Under the pieces are notes generated by a model. That model had not been told where the DNA came from and ran no database searches. It saw only the letters and a program-made list of their open reading frames with translations. The position numbers and the translations under genes are program-made. A DNA stretch of 64,000 bases, taken from NCBI RefSeq assembly GCF_001280085.1, contig NZ_LGED01000196.1, positions 1 through 64,000 of the forward strand, read 5' to 3'. Source of the DNA: Saccharothrix sp. NRRL B-16348. GTDB taxonomy: Bacteria; Actinomycetota; Actinomycetes; Mycobacteriales; Pseudonocardiaceae. Of this stretch, positions 14,644 through 23,165 are shown piece by piece (position 1 is the stretch's first letter; each line of letters opens with the position of its first letter).

Positions 14644-16986
14644 TCACCGGGCCTGGTCGGTCTCCAGCCACGGCCCGAAGTCGGCGGGCAGGACGAGCCT
14701 GCCGAGCTTGCGGTACTCCTGCCGCACGGCGGCCAGCACGTCGGCCATCCGCAGCGGCCGTCCGGCGGCGGCGGCCAGGTAGGCGGCGGTCACCGCGCAC
14801 GCCCGGATCGACCCGCCGGCCAGCTCGAACCGCTCGGCGCAGAACGCGAGGTCGAGGTCGTCCGCCCGCGGCATCCGCGAGCCGAGGCAGCGGTCCCACA
14901 ACGCGAGCCGTTGGGTGGCGTCCGGCGCCGGGAACTCGGCGATCACGTCGATCCGCCTGGTGAACGCCTCGTCCACATTGGACCGCAGGTTGGTGGTGAG
15001 CACCGCGATGCCGTCGAAGGACTCCATCCGCTGCAACAGGTACGCCGATTCCATGTTGGCGTGCTTGTCGTGCGCGTCCTTGACCTCCGAGCGCTTGCCG
15101 AACACGGCGTCCGCCTCGTCGAACAGCAGCACGCCGTGCACGCCCTCGGCTTCGGTGAAGATCCGCTCCAGGTTTTTCTCCGTCTCGCCGATGTACTTGT
15201 CCACCACCGACGACAGGTCGACCACGTAGAGGTCCATGCCGATCGCGCCCGCCACGACCTCGGCCGACATCGTCTTGCCCGTGCCCGACTCGCCGGCGAA
15301 CAACGCCACCACCCCGCGTCCCCGGCCGCCGCCGGGACGCATGCGCCACTGGCCGAGGACCCGTTCCCGGTGCCGGGCCCGCAGCACCAGCTCGTCGAGC
15401 TGACGGCGGGTCGGTTCGGGCAGCACCAGGTCGTCCCAGTCGACGCCGGGGGTGATCCGCCGGGCCAGCTGCTCCAGCCCGGCTCCGTTCTGCGCCCGCA
15501 CACCGGCCCGGACGTGCGCCAGGCCGACCGGCCGGTCCTCCAGCACGGCCAGCCGCGCGGCGACCGACACCGCGCGGTCCACCTGGTCCGTGCCGAGCCG
15601 GTACCCCGCCAGGTCGGCCACCAGCGCGGGATCGGCCGCCGTGCCGGTGGCGTCGGCCAACGCCCGCGCCCACCGGTCGGCCCGCCAGTCCTCCGCCGGC
15701 GGCGGCACGGGCACCGACACCACGGGGTGGGCCGTCCACCGCGGATCCCAGTGCCGCCTGCTGTGCAGGACCAGCGGCACGTCGCCGACCAGCGCGGTGA
15801 GGTCCCGGATCAGCCGGGCGCGTTCGGGCAGCAGCGGTTCCAGCGGGCCGAACACCAGCCCCGCGCCACGCAGCCGGGCTTCCCGGACGATCTCCGCGAA
15901 CGGCGGATCGGTCCGGCCTGCCACCGCGGGCACGTCCAGCACCAGCGCGTCACGACCGGCCGCGGCCAGGGCGTCCAGGGCGAGCCGGCCCGCGTCGCCG
16001 TCGGCGTCACGCAGGTGGACCGACCGGATGCCCGCCCGCAGCCCCGCGGCGATCCTCCCGGCCAACGACTCCACCCCGGCCGCCGCCACCCGTTCGGCTG
16101 ACGGCGACTCGATCCCGGCCGATGGCGACTGCGGCCCGGTGGTGATGCGCTCGGCCCACGAAGACTCCGGCCTGGCGGCGATGCGCCCGGCCGATGGCGA
16201 TTCGAGGCCGGTGGTGATCGGCTCGGTCCACTGCGATTCCGGCCTGGCGGTGACCATCCCGGCCGGCGGCGACTCAAGCCCGGTGGTGGTGATGCGCTCG
16301 GCCCACGGCGACTCCGGCCCGGCGGCCATCCGCTCGGTCCACGGCGACTCCGAGGCACCGCCCGCACGCACCAGCCGGGCCGTGACGCCGATCGCCGGGT
16401 CGGGTTCGTCGTCGCCGAGCAGGTGGGCGACCACCCGGTCGGGTACGCGCAACGGCCGGGACAGCGCGGGCAGGCCGTTGTCCCGCACCTCCACCAGGCC
16501 GGCCGCCACCAGTGGCGCGGAGGAGGCGAACCGGAACCGTCCCCCGCCCGCCGCGGGCAGGCCGCACAGCTCCAGGGCCAGGCCCACGGTCGCCCGGCGA
16601 CGGGTGACGTCGTCGTTGAGGTAGCCGTAGAGGCGTTCGAACCGGGCGTCCACGTCCGGCGCCACGGCCACCAGCAGGAACTCGACGTCCACCGGCTCCA
16701 GGGCGAACCGCCGGGCCAGGGTCAGCAGCCGGGGGCCGGGACCGGGCACCATCGCGGCGAGCACGTCGAGGTCCGGGTCCGCGTCCGGTGGCGGCAAGGG
16801 CTCCGGGCGGCCGTCGAGGACGCGCCGCACCGCCTCGGCGGTCAGGTAGAGCCCCCGGTGCGGGTCGTCGGGAGCCGGGTCGTCCGCCATCCGCGCCGCG
16901 ACCGCCCGACGCACCCGCCACTCGACCGCGCCCAGCCTCGCCCACAGGTACGCCAGGTCCGACGACTCCGCCGTCGTCGCGGTCAT
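14644..16986 (-). CDS. AAA+ ATPase of the contractile injection system
   Basis: The 780-residue protein has a helical N-terminal region (MTATTAESSDLAYLWARLGAVEWRV) and a C-terminal AAA+ module with Walker A GESGTGKT (about 564-571), Walker B GVLLFDEADAVFGKR (about 617), and a sensor/arginine-finger region TTNLRSNVDEAFTRRIDV. This is the Afp15/Pvc15-type ATPase needed for assembly or cargo loading. Uniquely, residues about 211-315 are a tandem array of 12-residue ESPxxxRIxxGP units (see the repeat entry). It starts at ATG 16986, overlapping the DUF4255 stop (ATGA). Confidence 0.93.
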   Translation of the reverse strand: MTATTAESSDLAYLWARLGAVEWRVRRAVAARMADDPAPDDPHRGLYLTAEAVRRVLDGRPEPLPPPDADPDLDVLAAMVPGPGPRLLTLARRFALEPVDVEFLLVAVAPDVDARFERLYGYLNDDVTRRRATVGLALELCGLPAAGGGRFRFASSAPLVAAGLVEVRDNGLPALSRPLRVPDRVVAHLLGDDEPDPAIGVTARLVRAGGASESPWTERMAAGPESPWAERITTTGLESPPAGMVTARPESQWTEPITTGLESPSAGRIAARPESSWAERITTGPQSPSAGIESPSAERVAAAGVESLAGRIAAGLRAGIRSVHLRDADGDAGRLALDALAAAGRDALVLDVPAVAGRTDPPFAEIVREARLRGAGLVFGPLEPLLPERARLIRDLTALVGDVPLVLHSRRHWDPRWTAHPVVSVPVPPPAEDWRADRWARALADATGTAADPALVADLAGYRLGTDQVDRAVSVAARLAVLEDRPVGLAHVRAGVRAQNGAGLEQLARRITPGVDWDDLVLPEPTRRQLDELVLRARHRERVLGQWRMRPGGGRGRGVVALFAGESGTGKTMSAEVVAGAIGMDLYVVDLSSVVDKYIGETEKNLERIFTEAEGVHGVLLFDEADAVFGKRSEVKDAHDKHANMESAYLLQRMESFDGIAVLTTNLRSNVDEAFTRRIDVIAEFPAPDATQRLALWDRCLGSRMPRADDLDLAFCAERFELAGGSIRACAVTAAYLAAAAGRPLRMADVLAAVRQEYRKLGRLVLPADFGPWLETDQAR
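16041..16352. repeat. 36-bp minisatellite coding for 12-residue repeats in the AAA+ ATPase
   Basis: About eight to nine degenerate 36-bp units occur in frame. On the minus strand they encode ESPWTERMAAGP, ESPWAERITTTGL, ESPPAGMVTARP, ESQWTEPITTGL, ESPSAGRIAARP and similar, so Trp-containing and Ser/Pro-containing units alternate. One unit is shortened near 16110-16130. The array joins the N-terminal and second domains and is absent from typical family members, which suggests a recent expansion. Confidence 0.88.
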
Positions 16987-17654
16987 CGGATCGGGCCGCC
17001 GCGTCGCCGCCGGTCGGCGGGGCGGGTGCGGGCGGGCGCGAAACCGCTGTCGCCGGCCACGTCGTCGTAACGCAGCCTGCGGGCGTCCTCCTCGGGTCCG
17101 CCGACCAGCACCAGACCGCCGGCGGCCGGTGGTGCGAGCGGGGTCAGGACGCCCGCCACCGGCGCGGTCACCACCAGGTTGACGGCCGGTTTGAGCCGAC
17201 CGCCGAGCGCCGACCACACGTCCGTCGCCGCACGGCCCTCGGACACCGGGCCGCCCGACTCCACCAGCACGGTCAGGTCCAGCTCGGCCAACGACCCGGT
17301 CAGCCACTCGGACGGCAGCCTGCTGTGCCCCGCCAGGCACGCCAGTGCGCCCGACAGCAGCCGGTGCTCGTCCTGCGGCCGGTTCGTCCACGCCGTCACC
17401 AGGTAGGACAGCCGGAACCAGCGCGGCGGCTTGCGGTGCGCGACCAGCTCGTCGCCGTCGAACACCTCCAGGTCGCCCGCGCTGCGCCGGCTCGGGTCCT
17501 CGCGGATGTCGTAGAGGAACACGTTGACCGTCGGCGCGTTGCGCCGTGCCGTCCAGTCGGTGGTGGGCGCCTCGAACGCCAGCTCACCACCGCCGCCGGG
17601 CACGCCGCCGGCTTCGAGCAGCCGGCGGATCCCTTCGTCGACTTCGTGGATCAC
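16983..17654 (-). CDS. DUF4255 (Pvc16-type) tail terminator protein
   Basis: This 223-residue protein starts at GTG (VIHEVDEGIRRLLEAGGVPGG) and contains NVFLYDIREDPSRR and WFRLSYLVTAWTNRPQDEHRLLSGAL, the Pvc16/DUF4255 signature. This family caps the distal end of the sheath-tube (Afp16-like). GTG 17654 is selected because GAGGAGG lies 5 bases before it, and the much longer upstream frame overlaps the propeller gene. The C-terminal 40 residues are Arg-rich and variable. Confidence 0.9.
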   Translation of the reverse strand: MIHEVDEGIRRLLEAGGVPGGGGELAFEAPTTDWTARRNAPTVNVFLYDIREDPSRRSAGDLEVFDGDELVAHRKPPRWFRLSYLVTAWTNRPQDEHRLLSGALACLAGHSRLPSEWLTGSLAELDLTVLVESGGPVSEGRAATDVWSALGGRLKPAVNLVVTAPVAGVLTPLAPPAAGGLVLVGGPEEDARRLRYDDVAGDSGFAPARTRPADRRRRGGPIR

Positions 17655-17671
17655 GACAACCTCCTCGGGAA

Positions 17672-20600
17672 TCACCTGCGCCGCACCTCGTCGGGCGGTC
17701 CGACGGAGCCGGTCACGACGAGGAAGTCGGTGAGTGCGGGTCGGAAACCGGCGCCGGTGGCGGTGATCGTCCGCGGCCCGGTCCGGTCCTTGGCGAGGAT
17801 GAGCAGCTGGGCGGTGAACCCGCCGTCCGGCCGCGGGATCGTCGGCGTCGCCGCCGCGGTGATGCCGGGCGACCAGGACAGCCGCACCGGCACGCCGGGC
17901 GGGAAGTCGACGCCGCGCACCGACGTGACGAAACCGGGTTCGCCGATCTCCGTCACGGCGACGATCCGGGGCAGCAGCACGCGCATCGGCGCGGCGGCCA
18001 CGTTGTCCGCCGGGTCGGCGTCGGTGCCGGTGGTGCGCAGCGTGCCGCGCACGGTGGTCTCCAGCGGCGCGTCCGGCGCCAGGACGACCTGCACCACCTG
18101 CGACGCGCCCGGCGGCAGGTCCGGCAGCGGGCACCCGGTGGTCGCGCACCCCGGCGGCAGCGACGCCACCGGCACCGGCGCGGGCAGCGCGAAGTCCAGC
18201 CGCAGGCCGGTGGCCAGGGCGCCGCCGCCGTTGCGGACCGTGTAGGTCACCGTCGCCCGTCCGCCCACATAGGACGGGTTCGGCTGCACCACCACGGCCA
18301 GCGAAGGACCGGCCGGCGGCACGACGGGCGGCGGCGCGGGCGGCGGCGGTCCGGCCACCGGGTCGCGCACCGGGACCGCGGTGGCCGCGGCGTTGTCGGA
18401 CGGCAGCACGTCGAGCACGGAGCCGGCCACCGACCAGGTGACGCTCCGCCGCCCGGGCACCACGCCCACCACGTCGGCGACGACGTCCACCGACGAACCG
18501 GGCTCGACCACCCCGAGGTCGCACCGCAACCCGGCCACGTCACAGGTCCCGCGCGCGGGACGCAGCGCCTCCAGCCGCACGCCGTCCGGGACGGCGACGG
18601 TCAGCGCGGTGCCGGGTGACGCGGCGGGACCGCGGTTGACGACGGTCACCGTCACCGGTGTCGTCGTGCCGGTGTCCGCGTCCGGCGTCGTGTCCGGCGC
18701 CTGGACGGCCAGGTCGACGGTCTGCTGCCAGGTCGGCTCCTTCTGCCTGCCCGGCAGGTCGGCCGTGATCCGCCGCAGCTCGCCCGTGCCGAGGTCGACC
18801 ACGGCCAGCTCCTCCGGCGACGCGAGATCACCCTCGCGGCGCGCGGTCAGCACCACGCGGTCGCCGTCGGGGGCGAACGACACGTCCCTGGGCTGGAACG
18901 GCCCCGACGGCGGCGCGGTCAACGGGGTGGCGCACGTGGTCGCCCCCGAGGGCAGCAGCACGCGGCACCCGTTGTCCGCCAACGACACCAGCAGCACGCC
19001 GTCGGCCTCCCGGTTGAACGCCAGCGCCCGCCCGTCCGGGCTGAACACCGAGCTGTCGTCGGTCACCTCGCAGTCGAACCCGCAGACCGCCGCGGACACG
19101 TCCCGCTGCCGGTCGAGCGTCCCGGCGCGGGCGGTCCACACGTGGTTGTCGCGCACCTCGCCGGCAGGGCCGTCGAAGACCCGACCGCGGGTGAACGCCA
19201 GCGTGGTGCCGTCGGGCGACCACGCGGGCTGGGTGTCCTCCTGGTCGGCGGCGGACGGCGGTGGCGTCAACCGCCCCACCACGGCGCCGGTGGCCGCCTC
19301 GACCACCACGATCCGGCTCGCACCGCCGTCCGGCCGCACCCCGCCGGGCGTGCGGCGGGCGAACGCCAGGAACCGGCCGTCCGGCGACCAGACGGCGTCG
19401 AACTCCCAGTCCGCGGGCTGCCGGTCGGCGACCGGCAGCCGCCGCGCGTTGCCGCCGTCGGCGTCCACCAGCCACAGCCGCTGCACCCGCCGGCCGTCGA
19501 CGTCCTCGAACCGGCTCAGCGCGATGGTGCGGCCGTCGGGGGAGTAGGACTGCCGCTGGGTCCACGGGTCGAAGCCGGCCCGCGGGCGGAACAGCAGGTT
19601 GGGGTCGTCGGCGACCCCCGGGTCCTCGCGCAGCACCGGCACGCCGAGGTCGCGCGGGTCCGAGCCGTCCGGCCGGACGTCCTGGAGCGTCGCGGTGAAG
19701 AAGGTCTCGGCGGACGTGCGGGCCACCACCAGGTGCTCGCCGCGGGCGTCCACCAGCCACGTCGGCGAGCCGACCGCGCGGTTCTCCGCCAGCATCAGGC
19801 CGGGCGCGGCCGTGACGGGCAGCCCGGGGCCGGTGTCGACCTGGTACACCTTCTCGACGTCCGGGTCGGCCGGGCAGGAGCACACCTGGTCCGTGCTGAG
19901 GAACAGCAGACCCGTGCCGTCCGGCTTCCAGGCGGGCCACCGGCCACGCCACCCGGCCTGGTCGCCGCCCAGCAGCGGCGCGCCGACCCGGCCACCGTCG
20001 AGCACGCGCAGCCGCGGGACGCCGCCGACGTCGAGGGTGTAGGCGATGCGGCCGTCACGGGGGTTCCAGTCCGGCTCGCCCGCGTCGCCGTCCGGCTCGT
20101 CGGTGAGCCGGGTGGCCCGGCCGCCGCCCACCGGGATCCGGTAGAGCTCGCGGGCGCCGTCGCGGTCGCCGGAGAACGCGACGCTCGCGCCGTCCGGTGC
20201 GAACGTCGGCCACGTCTCGTCGGACGGCGTGTCGGTCAGCCGGCGCAGCCCCGTGCCGTCCACGCCGACCAGCCACAGGTCGCGCCCGTCGTCCTCGCGC
20301 GAGTCGAACACCACGGTCCGCAGGTCGGGGGACAGCCGGGGGTGGCCCGCGTCGAGGCCCTCGGTGAGCCGGCGCACCGGACCGTCGGCCGCGCGCACGT
20401 ACACCTGGGGCTTCGGGCCGTCGCGCAGGCTGGTGAACACCAGCAGCCCGCCGCGCGCCGAGACGTGGTCGTCGTGGTGCGCGGGTCCGGCGCCGAACAG
20501 CGCCGCGCTGGGCCGCAGCTGCTCGGGCACGGGACCGGAGACCGCGCCGAGGCTGCGGTGCCCGGTGCCCGCGTAGGCGATCCGGCCGGACACCGGGTCG

Positions 20601-20743
20601 TCCTGGAGCACCGCCGCCGACACCGACGTGGCGACGTCGTGCACCACGACGACCGCGGCGCTCAGCGCCAGCGCCGCGCCGATCGTGGCGAGGGGCCGGG
20701 TCGGCAACCAGCTCGACAAGGTGTCCACCTCCGTCTGGGGCAT
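17672..20743 (-). CDS. Membrane-anchored beta-propeller protein with Ig-like (DUF11/CARDB) repeats
   Basis: This protein of about 1,020 residues has one N-terminal membrane segment (LATIGAALALSAAVVVVHDVA). About 650 residues of TolB/WD40-like PD40 repeats follow (SPDLRTVVFDSREDDGRDLW, FAPDGASVAFSGDRDGARELY, WSPDGTTLAFTRG), then three or four Ig-like DUF11/CARDB domains (VTVTVVNRGPAASPGTALTV, ATVTYTVRNGGGALATGLRL). It ends in an IPT-like domain. It is encoded between the LuxR gene and the tail terminator, so it is part of the locus. The start is uncertain: ATG 20743, GTG 20797, or TTG 20719, which has the best-spaced GGAGG. An external sensor or docking scaffold is plausible. Confidence 0.85.
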   Translation of the reverse strand: MPQTEVDTLSSWLPTRPLATIGAALALSAAVVVVHDVATSVSAAVLQDDPVSGRIAYAGTGHRSLGAVSGPVPEQLRPSAALFGAGPAHHDDHVSARGGLLVFTSLRDGPKPQVYVRAADGPVRRLTEGLDAGHPRLSPDLRTVVFDSREDDGRDLWLVGVDGTGLRRLTDTPSDETWPTFAPDGASVAFSGDRDGARELYRIPVGGGRATRLTDEPDGDAGEPDWNPRDGRIAYTLDVGGVPRLRVLDGGRVGAPLLGGDQAGWRGRWPAWKPDGTGLLFLSTDQVCSCPADPDVEKVYQVDTGPGLPVTAAPGLMLAENRAVGSPTWLVDARGEHLVVARTSAETFFTATLQDVRPDGSDPRDLGVPVLREDPGVADDPNLLFRPRAGFDPWTQRQSYSPDGRTIALSRFEDVDGRRVQRLWLVDADGGNARRLPVADRQPADWEFDAVWSPDGRFLAFARRTPGGVRPDGGASRIVVVEAATGAVVGRLTPPPSAADQEDTQPAWSPDGTTLAFTRGRVFDGPAGEVRDNHVWTARAGTLDRQRDVSAAVCGFDCEVTDDSSVFSPDGRALAFNREADGVLLVSLADNGCRVLLPSGATTCATPLTAPPSGPFQPRDVSFAPDGDRVVLTARREGDLASPEELAVVDLGTGELRRITADLPGRQKEPTWQQTVDLAVQAPDTTPDADTGTTTPVTVTVVNRGPAASPGTALTVAVPDGVRLEALRPARGTCDVAGLRCDLGVVEPGSSVDVVADVVGVVPGRRSVTWSVAGSVLDVLPSDNAAATAVPVRDPVAGPPPPAPPPVVPPAGPSLAVVVQPNPSYVGGRATVTYTVRNGGGALATGLRLDFALPAPVPVASLPPGCATTGCPLPDLPPGASQVVQVVLAPDAPLETTVRGTLRTTGTDADPADNVAAAPMRVLLPRIVAVTEIGEPGFVTSVRGVDFPPGVPVRLSWSPGITAAATPTIPRPDGGFTAQLLILAKDRTGPRTITATGAGFRPALTDFLVVTGSVGPPDEVRRR

Positions 20744-20830
20744 GTGCGGAGAATCGTCGGCCGGCGGACCGCCCGGCGCGGAGGTCCCGGCGGGCACGGC
20801 CGGGGCACGACTCCGGGCCGTTCGGGCAAC

Positions 20831-21454
20831 TCAGATCAGGCCGTGCCGCATGGCGTAGCCGACGGCGTGCGCGCGGTTGCGCAGTTGCAGCCGGGTGGTG
20901 ACCTCGTGCAGGACGTTCTTCACCGTGCGCTCCGAGAACGACGTCTTGGCGGCGATCTCGCCCGTGTCGAAGCCCTCCGCCACCAGCCGCAGCATGTCCG
21001 CCTCGCGCGCGGTGAGCGTGGACAGCGACGGGCCGTTGGGGTCGAGCACGCTGCGCTGCAACCGGCCCACGTGGTCGAGCAGCGTGCCGAGCAGGTCGCC
21101 GGGCAGCACCGCTTCTCCTTTGACCAGCGCGGAGATCACGCTCACCAACCGGTCCTGGTGCGCCTCGGACCGCCGGATCACCGCCGTCACGCCGCAGTCG
21201 ATGGTCGTCTGGAGCGCGTCCTGGTCGAAGCGACCCACCACCAGGCCGATGCGCGTGCCGGACGACTGCCGCAACCGGCGCAACAAGCGGGCCGCCTCGT
21301 CGTCGACCCGGTCCACCACCACGAGCGACACGACGGCGCGCGGCTCCTCGTCCGGCCGCACCACCTCGACCTCCGGGCGGGGCCGCAACTGGTGCGTGAT
21401 CCCGGCCCTGAGCACCGGGTCCTCGGCGTACACGGCCACCGGAATCCTGGTCAT
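20831..21454 (-). CDS. LuxR-family transcriptional regulator (second paralogue)
   Basis: The 207-residue protein pairs a receiver-like domain (TRIPVAVYAEDPVLRAGITHQL, SLVVVDRVDD) with a C-terminal LuxR helix-turn-helix (LTAREADMLRLVAEGFDTG, SERTVKNVLHEVTTRLQLRN). An Asp is present near the phospho-acceptor strand, but the conserved Lys region reads AVIRRSEA, so phospho-signalling is doubtful. It resembles the regulator at 486-1106 closely in the DNA-binding half. AGGAGGGG precedes ATG 21454. It is 87 bp upstream of the propeller gene on the same strand and divergent from the membrane protein at 21630, so it is well placed to control both. Confidence 0.9.
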   Translation of the reverse strand: MTRIPVAVYAEDPVLRAGITHQLRPRPEVEVVRPDEEPRAVVSLVVVDRVDDEAARLLRRLRQSSGTRIGLVVGRFDQDALQTTIDCGVTAVIRRSEAHQDRLVSVISALVKGEAVLPGDLLGTLLDHVGRLQRSVLDPNGPSLSTLTAREADMLRLVAEGFDTGEIAAKTSFSERTVKNVLHEVTTRLQLRNRAHAVGYAMRHGLI

Positions 21455-21629
21455 GACAACCCCTCCTGTGGAACGGCCGGCCCGCGTGGTCGGCGACCTC
21501 GATGTGAACCATCGTGGGGCGCGGCGGCGCTTCGGGGCACCGGCGTGGGACCTTCGGTGCACGGGTTTGCCCGTATGGTGCCCTTTTCTCCCTGCCCCGG
21601 GCGGTGGAGGCGTCCCTACCGTTCGTCGG
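21455..21629. promoter_or_regulatory. Divergent promoter region of the second LuxR gene and the Ig-like membrane protein gene
   Basis: This is a 175-bp divergent intergenic region. It contains ACGGG-N4-CCCGT (21561-21574) and a wider pair GGGCACC (21535-21541)/GGTGCCC (21577-21583) that encloses it. The nested dyads are good candidates for autoregulation by the LuxR protein. No clear -35/-10 pair stands out. Confidence 0.5.
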
Positions 21630-22895
21630 GTGACCACAACGACCGAATTCGGTCTCCCCACCGTGGTTGTCACGCCCGGTCAGGAGACCAGCACGACGAT
21701 GACGGTGCGCAACGACAGCGACATCGTCGAGGCGTACGAGTTCGAGGTGGTGGGCGGGTGCGCCCCCTGGACCACCGTCGAACCGGCACGGCTGTCGCTG
21801 TACCCCGGCACCTCGGAGCAGGTCGCCGTGGTGCTGCGGCCACCACGATCACCCGACGTGCGGGCGGGCGAAGTGCCGCTGGGAGTGCGGGTGCTGCCCG
21901 CGGAACGACCGGAGTCGGTGGTCGTGACCGAGACGACCGTGATCGTCGAACCGTTCGCGAAGCAACGGGCCCGGCTGATCCCCAAGCGCCGTCGCGCGTG
22001 GCGCAGCGCGCGCTACCGCGTCGAGGTGCAGAACGACGGCAACACGCCGACCGTCGTGACGCTCTCGCTGCCGGAAGCCGACGACCACCTCAAGATCGCC
22101 GTGTCGACCGCACCGGCCACAGTGGACCCCGGCGCGAAGGCCGAGCTGGAACTGCGGGCCCGCGTGGCGAAGACGCTGTGGTTCGGCAAGCCTGCGGTGT
22201 GGCCGGTGTGGCCGGTGCGGCTGGACGCGGTGGCGCTGGCGGCGGAGGAGCGGCACGAGCACGAGCTGGCCGGTGAGCTGGTGCAGCTCCCGATCCTGTC
22301 CAAGTGGCTCCTGTCGTTGCTCGGCGCCTTGCTGGCGCTGCTGCTGGCGTGGCTGCTGCTGGTGCGCCCGGCGGTCCTCAGCGCCGCACGGGAAGCCGCC
22401 GACGGCCGCGCCCAGGAGATCGCGCAGGCCGCCGAACCGCAGGCGCCCGCCGAGGAGCCGGGTGGCGCGCCGGACCAGCAGCCCGCCGGGGAACAGGGGC
22501 AGGGCCAAGGTCAGGGCCAGGGCACGAGTGGTGGCGGCGAGCAGAGCTCGGGCACCGTCGAGGTCCGCACGAACGCCGGCCAGCGGGCGACCGGCACCTA
22601 CGTCGTGCCGGAGGGCAAGGTCTTCCACATCACCGACATCGTGCTGGCCAACCACCAGGGCGACGAGGGCGTGCTGACGATCGCGTTCGGCGAGCGCACG
22701 ATCACCGTGATCGCGCTGGAGACGTTCCGCAACCAGGACTACCACTGGGTGACGCCGATCGACATCCCGGAGAACGGCACGGTGACCGTGACGGTCGACT
22801 GCGCCCGACCCGGCACGCCGGCGAGCGGCCGTCAGGCGCCGAACTGCGCGCAGCTGCTCAACGTGAGCGGCGAGATGGGCGACATCGCCCGCTGA
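21630..22895 (+). CDS. Membrane protein with Ig-like domains ('hydrolytic protein' of eCIS loci)
   Basis: The 421-residue protein starts at GTG (VTTTTEFGLPTVVVTPGQE). Residues 1-210 form two CARDB/Ig-like domains (TMTVRNDSDIVEAYEFEVVGGCAPWTTVEP; RVEVQNDGNTPTVVTLSL). A transmembrane helix follows (WLLSLLGALLALLLAWLLLV, about 225-245), then a Glu/Gln/Gly linker with a GQGQGQGQG run, and a C-terminal beta domain (VFHITDIVLANHQGDEGVLTIAFG). There is no signal peptide, so the Ig-like half may be cytoplasmic. Databases call relatives hydrolytic protein, but I see no catalytic motif. It is the only plus-strand gene of the injection locus. Confidence 0.82.
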   Translation: MTTTTEFGLPTVVVTPGQETSTTMTVRNDSDIVEAYEFEVVGGCAPWTTVEPARLSLYPGTSEQVAVVLRPPRSPDVRAGEVPLGVRVLPAERPESVVVTETTVIVEPFAKQRARLIPKRRRAWRSARYRVEVQNDGNTPTVVTLSLPEADDHLKIAVSTAPATVDPGAKAELELRARVAKTLWFGKPAVWPVWPVRLDAVALAAEERHEHELAGELVQLPILSKWLLSLLGALLALLLAWLLLVRPAVLSAAREAADGRAQEIAQAAEPQAPAEEPGGAPDQQPAGEQGQGQGQGQGTSGGGEQSSGTVEVRTNAGQRATGTYVVPEGKVFHITDIVLANHQGDEGVLTIAFGERTITVIALETFRNQDYHWVTPIDIPENGTVTVTVDCARPGTPASGRQAPNCAQLLNVSGEMGDIAR

Positions 22896-22905
22896 ACCCC
22901 GTTAC

Positions 22906-22933
22906 CGCCGCGCACCCGTTGTGGTGCGCGGCG
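22906..22933. terminator. Perfect 11-bp hairpin between convergent genes
   Basis: CGCCGCGCACC (22906-22916) and GGTGCGCGGCG (22923-22933) are exact complements around a 6-base loop, 10 bp after the stop of the Ig-like membrane protein gene. It probably ends transcription of that gene and may act on both strands, because a minus-strand gene converges from 22992. Confidence 0.8.
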
Positions 22934-22991
22934 AACTCGTGCGTGGCGAAGGTCGGGGGTACGGCGAGGTTCCCGAACGCCTCCGCTCCGC

Positions 22992-23165
22992 TCACCGGCG
23001 TCGGGTGCGGCGGTTCCACTCGTCGAGCAGCGCGTCGATCCAGGCGTGCATCAGCTCGACCGTGGCGTGGTCGTCGGTTTCCCGGTAGTAGCGGAGGTCT
23101 TCGACGGCGGCGGCCAGCTCGAACCGCAGGTCGCACGACGCGATGTCGCCGGCCGCGGGCTTCAC
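22992..23165 (-). CDS. Small unknown protein, 57 residues
   Basis: I do not recognise this protein. It starts at GTG 23165, overlapping the stop of the next gene by GTGA, and reads VKPAAGDIASCDLRFELAAA, then EDLRYYRETDDHATVELMHAWIDALLDEWNRR. It is acidic to neutral and almost certainly all-helical. Real coding is supported by third-position GC, sensible composition and the translational coupling. It is probably an accessory subunit or partner of the 123-residue protein encoded just upstream. Confidence 0.72.
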   Translation of the reverse strand: MKPAAGDIASCDLRFELAAAVEDLRYYRETDDHATVELMHAWIDALLDEWNRRTRRR

